Shown: positions 7,154-11,101 of the stretch, piece after piece
Numbering within the stretch: the first letter of the stretch is position 1
How the letters are laid out: every line of letters begins with the position of its first letter
Assembly (NCBI GenBank): GCA_003552325.1
Contig: PUKM01000261.1
Span: 1 to 11,101 of the forward strand
Origin: Natrialbaceae archaeon
Lineage (GTDB): Archaea; Halobacteriota; Halobacteria; Halobacteriales; Natrialbaceae
Length of the DNA: 11,101 nt
Direction of reading: 5' to 3'
Notes under the pieces: generated by a model
What the model saw: the letters and a program-made list of their open reading frames with translations, nothing else
The model's database searches: none
What the model was told of the DNA's origin: nothing
Translations under genes and position numbers: made by a program

Positions 7154-8808
7154 CGATCCACCTCTCCGAGCACGATGTCGAGGCTGCCGAGTGACGCGAT
7201 CAGGTCAGCGATGTACTCACCCTGAGTCATCACTGGGAGCGTCGAGAGGTTGTGGAAACACGGACTCCGGATCTTGAATCGACCGGGTTTGTCCGTCCCG
7301 TCAGACCGGATGTAGATGCCGAGTTCACCCTTTGCGGCTTCGACGCCACGGTAAACTTCCGTATCCGCATCTGGTTTGAGCGTCCGGGGGACGTTCGACT
7401 GAATCTCACGGTCGTCTTCGGGCCAGTCCTCGAGGAGGTCGATACACTGCTCGATGATCTTGGCACTCTCTTCGACTTCACCCATGCGCACGAGCACGCG
7501 TGAGTAGTTGTCCATGCCGTCTTCGGTGATGACGTCCCAGTCGAGGTTCTCGTAGTAGCCGTATGGGTCGTCACGCCGCAGGTCCATGTCGATGCCCGAA
7601 CCGCGTGCGGTTGGGCCGGTCGCGCCGTAGGACTTGGCAACCTCTGGCTTGAGAATGCCGGTGTCGACACATCGAATCTGGAAAATTTCGTTGGTGACGA
7701 CGAGATCCTCGTATTCGGAGATTTTTCGTGGGAGCCCATCGAGGAAGTCACGAGTCTTTTCGAAGAAGTCCTCTCGAGGCTCTGGGAGGTCCCAGGCGAC
7801 GCCACCGAGTCGGAAGTAGTTGAACATCAGCCGTTGACCGGTGAGGTCCTCGAGGATATCCTGCACGACTTCCCGGTCGCGGAAGGCGTACTGGAAGACC
7901 GCGTTGAAGTCACCGAAAACGTCGAGACAGAACGTCCCGAGTGCCAACATATGTGCCGCGATCCGGCACAGCTCGGCACCCAGCGTTCGGATGACCTGGG
8001 CGTATTCGGGGACCTCGATGTCCGCAAGGTCCTCGACCGCGCGTGCGTACGCCCACTCGTTGAGGAGGCCAGCGGAGACGTAGTCCCAGCGGTCTGGGTA
8101 CGGCATGATCTGGTGGCGGTAGGTCCCTTGTTGGCACATCTGCTCCTCACAGCGATGAAGGTAGCCGATGTCAGGGTCGACGTCGACGACCGTTTCACCG
8201 TCGAGAACGGCCTTGACGTGCAACACGCCGTGGGTCGCCGGATGGTGTGGACCGATGTTGAGGAACATCGTATCCGTCTCCGTATCTTTCGTATCGCCTT
8301 TGAGCGGGTTGGCGTGTTCAGCCAGGGTGACCATCTGGGGCTTTTCCTGGTTGTAATCGAGCGAGAGCGGGTGCCCTTGCCACGTTTCGGGGAGCAGAAT
8401 ACGTCGTGGGTCGGGGTGGCCCTCGTAGTCGATACCGACGAGGTCGAAGTTCTCTCGTTCGGCCCAATCTGCAGCCCGGTAGACTGGTTCTGCAGTCTGG
8501 CTGACCGGGTTATCGGTGGACGTGGGGACGACGACACTGACTTCCTGGGTCGGGTCGTCGTACTTTTTCAGGTGATAGATCGATTCGTACCGGTCTTCGT
8601 ACTGTTGTGCCGTCACACACGACAGATAGTCGAAACCAGCGCGATCACGCAAGTCAAACAGGACGTCCTGTACGTCGTCTGGCCGAATCACGAAGCCAGG
8701 AGCGTTCACGTGGTCGTCACGCTCGAGTGCCCGGTCACCGATGAGCGAGGCGAGGTCGGCCTCGCTTCCCTCGAGGTCACCGTCGACCGGTTCGAGGCCC
8801 GTGCTCAT
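7150..8808 (-). CDS. nuoCD: Complex I fused subunits C and D (30 kDa and 49 kDa)
   Basis: This 552-residue fusion has a NuoC domain (about 20-155) and a NuoD domain (about 178-552). The NuoC end bears its signature ERENFDLVGIDYEGHPDPRR followed by ETWQGHPL. The NuoD domain opens with NIGPHHPATHG (H188, H189, H193), which supplies the histidine near the quinone headgroup. It also has the quinone-site tyrosine in GTYRHQ (Y230), PYPDRWDYVSAG, and the terminal GSLDIVLGEVDR. The usual YLHRGTEK is YLHRCEEQM here, introducing C220 and C225. NuoD is related to the large subunit of NiFe hydrogenases, but the four nickel-binding cysteines of those are not present. The ATG at 8808 overlaps the nuoB stop (ATGA) with GGAGTGA 6 nt upstream. 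C-D fusion also occurs in E. coli. Confidence 0.97.
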   Translation of the reverse strand: MSTGLEPVDGDLEGSEADLASLIGDRALERDDHVNAPGFVIRPDDVQDVLFDLRDRAGFDYLSCVTAQQYEDRYESIYHLKKYDDPTQEVSVVVPTSTDNPVSQTAEPVYRAADWAERENFDLVGIDYEGHPDPRRILLPETWQGHPLSLDYNQEKPQMVTLAEHANPLKGDTKDTETDTMFLNIGPHHPATHGVLHVKAVLDGETVVDVDPDIGYLHRCEEQMCQQGTYRHQIMPYPDRWDYVSAGLLNEWAYARAVEDLADIEVPEYAQVIRTLGAELCRIAAHMLALGTFCLDVFGDFNAVFQYAFRDREVVQDILEDLTGQRLMFNYFRLGGVAWDLPEPREDFFEKTRDFLDGLPRKISEYEDLVVTNEIFQIRCVDTGILKPEVAKSYGATGPTARGSGIDMDLRRDDPYGYYENLDWDVITEDGMDNYSRVLVRMGEVEESAKIIEQCIDLLEDWPEDDREIQSNVPRTLKPDADTEVYRGVEAAKGELGIYIRSDGTDKPGRFKIRSPCFHNLSTLPVMTQGEYIADLIASLGSLDIVLGEVDR

Positions 8809-9509
8809 GGCGAATCACTCCAGTTGTACCGCATAACGAGGTCGTCTTCGTCGATCTGATCGGCGAGTTTCTGTACGAGCTCATCCTGTGGCAGATCGCC
8901 GAACTGCTCGAGTTCGTACGGCTTGACCACGACAGGTGAGGATTCACCGTTGGCGATCCGTTCTTGCAGCTTTGCGACACCGTAAATCAGTGCCTCGGGT
9001 CGTGGTGGACACCCTGGAACGTGGATGTCGACCGGGATGATCTCCTCGGCACCTTTGACCACGTTGTACCCTTCCTGGAACGGGCCACCAGAGATCGTAC
9101 ACGAACCCATCCCGACGACGAATTTGGGTTCAGGCATCTGGTCGTAGACGCGTTTCATTCGCGGGCCGAATTTCGAAACGATCGTCCCGGGAACGATGAT
9201 CACGTCCGCCTGTCGTGGCGATGCCCGTGGGACGCCGGCTCCGAAGCGATCCATGTCGTGTTTGATCGCGTAGGAGTGGATCATTTCGATACTGCAGCAC
9301 GCGATACCGAACTGCAGCATGAACATCGACGAACCCCGGACCCAGTTCATGAACTGATCGAACTTGGTCAGGATAAATGGGGATGCACCGAAGGCCTCAC
9401 GAAGCTTCGAATTCATTCGCGCGTCGACACCTTGGCCCATGCGTGCGTCGCGGTCCTCCGTCGATGGAGCGGTACTGTCGTATATCTGTTGGGTTGGTTC
9501 GTTACTCAT
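8805..9509 (-). CDS. nuoB: Complex I N2-cluster subunit B
   Basis: This 234-residue protein binds the terminal 4Fe-4S cluster N2, which reduces quinone at the NuoB/NuoD interface. The four ligands are visible: the tandem pair in GIACCSIEM (C71, C72), GSCTISGGPF (C137) and VPGCPPRPEALIYG (C167). The basic surface motif VPRASPRQADV is also conserved. The frame stays open 24 codons upstream to 9581, but I choose ATG 9509. It forms an ATGA overlap with the nuoA stop and gives a protein that starts MSNEPTQQ, whereas the longer version would cover the nuoA 3' end. The N-terminal 35 residues are polar and acidic and are not part of the core fold. The Shine-Dalgarno (GAGGTCGATC) is weaker than at other junctions. 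Confidence 0.97.
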   Translation of the reverse strand: MSNEPTQQIYDSTAPSTEDRDARMGQGVDARMNSKLREAFGASPFILTKFDQFMNWVRGSSMFMLQFGIACCSIEMIHSYAIKHDMDRFGAGVPRASPRQADVIIVPGTIVSKFGPRMKRVYDQMPEPKFVVGMGSCTISGGPFQEGYNVVKGAEEIIPVDIHVPGCPPRPEALIYGVAKLQERIANGESSPVVVKPYELEQFGDLPQDELVQKLADQIDEDDLVMRYNWSDSP

Positions 9510-9919
9510 GGTCGATCGACCTCGGTTTCGACCTGTCCGGGCGTCTTCGCCCACTGTACGGCGCCATTGCGCCAGGCCCACGCGAGTCCAACGACGAGGA
9601 TGGCGACAAACAGCAACATGGGGCCGAGTGCGTGCAGCAGTCCGTACTCCTCAGCTGCGAGCGCATCGGTGTATGTGACCGCCCATGGGAACAGCAGGAC
9701 GGTCTCGATGTCGAAGACGACGAAAAGAAGCGCAACCATGTAATATTGAATATTAAACCGGATGCGCGTCCCGCCAGTCGGCACCTCGCCACTCTCGTAG
9801 GTGGCACGTTTGCTCATTTCGGGTACACTCGGCCGTATGAGGTACGACACCGCCATCATCGCAAGCGGTATTAGTAGCCCCACAAGCGCCAGCGCCCCGA
9901 TGGCTATCCAATCATTCAT
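9506..9919 (-). CDS. nuoA: Complex I membrane subunit A
   Basis: This 137-residue subunit has three predicted membrane helices (about 5-28, 60-82 and 92-115). It contains the family motif YESGEVPTGGTRIRF (41-55) and FVVFDIETVLLFPWA with the essential acidic pair D70 and E72. It packs against NuoH and NuoJ at the quinone chamber entrance. The frame is open to 10045, but the 42 extra codons would include the TATA box and basic, non-family sequence, so I start at ATG 9919 (MNDWIAIG). The leader is probably only about 10 nt, and CGGAG directly abuts the ATG, too close for an ordinary Shine-Dalgarno, so short-leader or leaderless-type initiation is likely. It is the first gene of the operon and ends in ATGA with nuoB. 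Confidence 0.96.
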   Translation of the reverse strand: MNDWIAIGALALVGLLIPLAMMAVSYLIRPSVPEMSKRATYESGEVPTGGTRIRFNIQYYMVALLFVVFDIETVLLFPWAVTYTDALAAEEYGLLHALGPMLLFVAILVVGLAWAWRNGAVQWAKTPGQVETEVDRP

Positions 9920-9929
9920 CTCCGTAACG

Positions 9930-9972
9930 TGCGGCCGTTGGAAACGCACCCATATAAGGGTTGATTCTTTGC
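9930..9972 (-). promoter_or_regulatory. Promoter of the nuo operon (TATA region)
   Basis: On the minus strand an archaeal-type TATA element, CTTATATG with core TTATAT at 9957-9952, lies about 36 nt before the nuoA ATG. This puts the transcription start roughly 25 nt downstream, near 9930, leaving a leader of about 10 nt. The sequence just upstream (CAAAGAATCAACCC) is A-rich, but its fit to a BRE is only partial. No other comparably good promoter was seen for the nuo genes. The start position is inferred, not observed. Confidence 0.6.
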
Positions 9973-9992
9973 GTTTCGGCCGGTTTCGGCCG
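9973..9992. repeat. Perfect tandem 10-bp repeat upstream of the nuo TATA box
   Basis: The unit GTTTCGGCCG occurs twice head to tail with no spacer (9973-9982 and 9983-9992). On the minus strand it reads CGGCCGAAAC twice, ending about 15 bp upstream of the TATA core. Each unit contains the palindrome CGGCCG. A period of 10 bp places both copies on the same DNA face, as expected of a protein-binding site; the role is inferred. Confidence 0.5.
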
Positions 9993-10028
9993 ACTGGGCG
10001 GGTCGTGGCTGCCATCGCTCGAGTGAGG

Positions 10029-10081
10029 GTCACGACTGACGTCACACCCGTGATGGGGCACAGCGGTCACCTCAAGGTGAC
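10029..10081. repeat. Cluster of GTCAC/GTGAC half-sites with inverted repeat, upstream of nuoA
   Basis: GTCAC occurs at 10029-10033, 10041-10045 and 10066-10070, and its complement GTGAC at 10077-10081. The last two form a perfect 7-2-7 inverted repeat, GTCACCT-CA-AGGTGAC (10066-10081). The second copy overlaps the 8-bp palindrome TGACGTCA (10037-10044). The cluster lies between purE and the nuo promoter, 70-130 bp upstream of the TATA box. A two-base loop makes an RNA hairpin unlikely, so a dimeric DNA-binding site is the better reading. No specific regulator can be named. Confidence 0.4.
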
Positions 10082-10085
10082 ACCA

Positions 10086-10103
10086 CTCCCGAGTCGACGG
10101 GAG
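10086..10103 (-). terminator. Small stem-loop after purE (candidate 3' end)
   Basis: CTCCCG-AGTCGA-CGGGAG forms a 6-bp GC-rich stem with a 6-nt loop, 33 nt downstream of the purE stop. It could protect or mark the purE mRNA end. No T-tract follows on the minus strand, and archaeal termination usually depends on T-tracts, so its function as a terminator is uncertain. Confidence 0.25.
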
Positions 10104-10135
10104 AACCCAACGGCGCACAAACCGATACTGACCGA

Positions 10136-10762
10136 TTACCTGAACGCCTGCACGCCATCGTCGTGCAGCGCTCGAGAGACGGTGCCGACCCCCTCACGCA
10201 ACTCGTCGTGATAGGCGACCAGTCGTTTGCGGACCGGTTCGTGCTGTCTGGCAAGGATCTGTGCCGCAGATAATGCCGCGTTGAACGATTTACCGGCGTC
10301 GACGGTGACCAGCGGCGCGCCCGCGGGCATGCCGATGACGCTGTCGACCGATTTCTCCTGTACAGGGACCCCGATCACCGGAAGCGGGTACGCGATGGAG
10401 GCCGTCATATTCGGCAGGTCTGCCGATTTCCCTCCGGCACCGGCGATGATTACCTCGAGCCCGCGATCCTCGGCCGTCTCGGCGTAGGCCGTCATCAGGT
10501 CCGGGGTGCGGTGGGCGGAGGTGACGTACACCTCGAACGTGAACCGTTCCTCGGGCGGTGCGTCGTAGTCTGTCTGTTCGGCAAAGCCAAGTTCGTCGAC
10601 GAAGGCGTCGTAGGCACCGGGACGGTCGCCGCCGGTGAGCATCACCTCGAGGTCGGAATCGCTCCCCATGACGATGCCCACGTCGGGCGTCTCCTCGGTA
10701 GGTCGATCCTGGTCGGCCTGGCGGTGCAATCGGTCGATGAGGTCGGCGACGGCGTCTCCCAT
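10136..10762 (-). CDS. purE: N5-carboxyaminoimidazole ribonucleotide mutase / AIR carboxylase PurE
   Basis: PurE rearranges N5-CAIR to CAIR in de novo purine synthesis, using the product of PurK, whose gene lies directly upstream. The 208-residue protein shows GSDSDL (33-38) at the nucleotide-binding site, SAHRTP with the catalytic histidine (H84), IIAGAGGKSADLPNM (105-119), and GVPVQ and GMPAG motifs further on. Between GSDSD and SAHRTP there are about 21 more residues than in E. coli PurE, and about 18 extra N-terminal residues. The E. coli loop AGGAAHLPG reads AGGKSADLPN, so the histidine there is replaced by aspartate. The frame extends to a GTG at 10834, adding 24 residues with no visible motif; I prefer ATG 10762, where the family-like MGDAVADLIDRL begins. 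Start confidence is moderate, identity high. Confidence 0.9.
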   Translation of the reverse strand: MGDAVADLIDRLHRQADQDRPTEETPDVGIVMGSDSDLEVMLTGGDRPGAYDAFVDELGFAEQTDYDAPPEERFTFEVYVTSAHRTPDLMTAYAETAEDRGLEVIIAGAGGKSADLPNMTASIAYPLPVIGVPVQEKSVDSVIGMPAGAPLVTVDAGKSFNAALSAAQILARQHEPVRKRLVAYHDELREGVGTVSRALHDDGVQAFR

Positions 10763-10855
10763 ATCATCATCAGCGAGGCTAGGGGTTGTGAGCGTGACGA
10801 TTGTGTCTGCCTCGGTTGTCGGTGTGAGACCCACCCGACATCAAAAAGGCGTCCG
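10763..10855 (-). other. purK-purE spacer
   Basis: This is 93 nt between the purK stop and the chosen purE start. It contains a five-T run (10843-10847, minus strand) just after purK, which might act as a weak terminator or part of a promoter. A GTG at 10834 would shorten the gap to 21 nt if used as the purE start. I see no clear Shine-Dalgarno for either start. No other coding signal is visible. Confidence 0.35.
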
Positions 10856-11101
10856 CTACTCCGTCGCCCGGAATGTCACGGCCTCCCGGAGTGATCGTGC
10901 CCGCTCGAGTTGTGCGTCGCGTGATTCACCATCCGCCTGCAATACGGTCACGTGTCCCATTTTTCTGAGGGGACGGGCCTCCCGTTTGCCATACCAGTGG
11001 AGGTTCGCCGTCGATGACTCGAGCACCCGTTCGACGTGTGCGAGCGCTGCGGGACATGACTGGTCGACGTCGGCTAACAGGTTCGTCGAAACCGTTTGAC
11101 A
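10856..11101 (-). CDS. purK: N5-carboxyaminoimidazole ribonucleotide synthase PurK (C-terminal fragment)
   Basis: Only the last 81 codons and a TAG stop are inside the window; the gene continues beyond the right edge. PurK is the ATP-grasp enzyme that makes N5-CAIR from AIR, ATP and bicarbonate. The fragment shows the diagnostic C-terminal block NLHWYGKREARPLRKMGHVT (family form close to YGK-E-RP-RKMGH), which lies at the end of the ATP-grasp fold. The frame is confirmed by the stop in frame and by this motif. Lying upstream of purE on the same strand, it provides PurE's substrate. The rest of the protein, including its start, cannot be assessed. Confidence 0.9.
   Translation of the reverse strand, partial: CQTVSTNLLADVDQSCPAALAHVERVLESSTANLHWYGKREARPLRKMGHVTVLQADGESRDAQLERARSLREAVTFRATE

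Noticed and set aside
7834..8859. Plus-strand open frame of 341 codons
   Set aside because: Antisense to nuoCD. It looks less repetitive than the other shadows but shows no domain or ribosome-binding site, while nuoCD on the other strand is unambiguous.
9510..9581. 24-codon N-terminal extension of NuoB
   Set aside because: It would overlap the nuoA 3' end by 76 bases, whereas the ATG at 9509 gives the ATGA overlap seen throughout the operon.
9920..10045. 42-codon N-terminal extension of NuoA
   Set aside because: The extension would contain the TATA box and has no hydrophobic or family-like sequence; the canonical NuoA N terminus begins at MNDWIAIG.
10066..10081. Inverted repeat as a transcription terminator
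   Set aside because: The two-base loop is too small for a full hairpin and no T-tract follows on the minus strand; a protein-binding site fits better.
10763..10834. GTG start for purE at 10834
   Set aside because: The added 24 residues have no family resemblance that I can see and no Shine-Dalgarno precedes the GTG. It cannot be excluded, since the gap to purK would be only 21 nt.

Overview
The window looks like a piece of a haloarchaeal (Halobacteria class) chromosome. The predicted proteins are acidic, the GC content is fairly high with many CTCGAG/GTCGAC sites, ribosome-binding sites fit the archaeal anti-Shine-Dalgarno (GGAGGTGATC), the one convincing promoter has an archaeal TATA element, and the gene order matches the haloarchaeal complex I locus. 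I cannot place the genus from sequence alone.

All genes lie on the minus strand, so read from high to low coordinates. First comes the 3' end of purK (81 codons, cut by the window edge), then purE. These are two steps of purine synthesis, converting AIR to N5-CAIR and then CAIR. A 216-bp intergenic region (9920-10135) follows. It holds a candidate terminator hairpin, a cluster of GTCAC/GTGAC half-sites with a 7-2-7 inverted repeat, a perfect tandem 10-bp repeat, and a TATA box serving nuoA.

The rest is one continuous operon for a complex I-like proton-pumping oxidoreductase: nuoA-nuoB-nuoCD-nuoH-nuoI-nuoJ1-nuoJ2-nuoK-nuoL-nuoM-nuoN. nuoN runs off the left edge. The peripheral arm present here is the quinone/N2 module (NuoB, fused NuoCD, NuoI); the membrane arm is NuoA, H, J (split in two), K, L, M, N. 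No NuoE/F/G NADH-input subunits and no FpoF-type F420 subunit are seen, so the electron donor is not evident. Nearly every gene junction is a 1-4 base stop/start overlap with a good Shine-Dalgarno inside the upstream gene, implying translational coupling. The exceptions are the 4-nt gap before nuoL and the 54-nt gap before nuoJ1, which lacks a Shine-Dalgarno and may carry an internal promoter.

This is mainly a conserved housekeeping respiratory locus. I see no mobile element, CRISPR, RNA gene or new defence system. The points worth a second look are the unusual residues in the NuoH and NuoD quinone-site motifs, the split nuoJ with its disordered tail, the possible internal promoter, the upstream regulatory-looking repeats, and the atypical PurE active-site loop.
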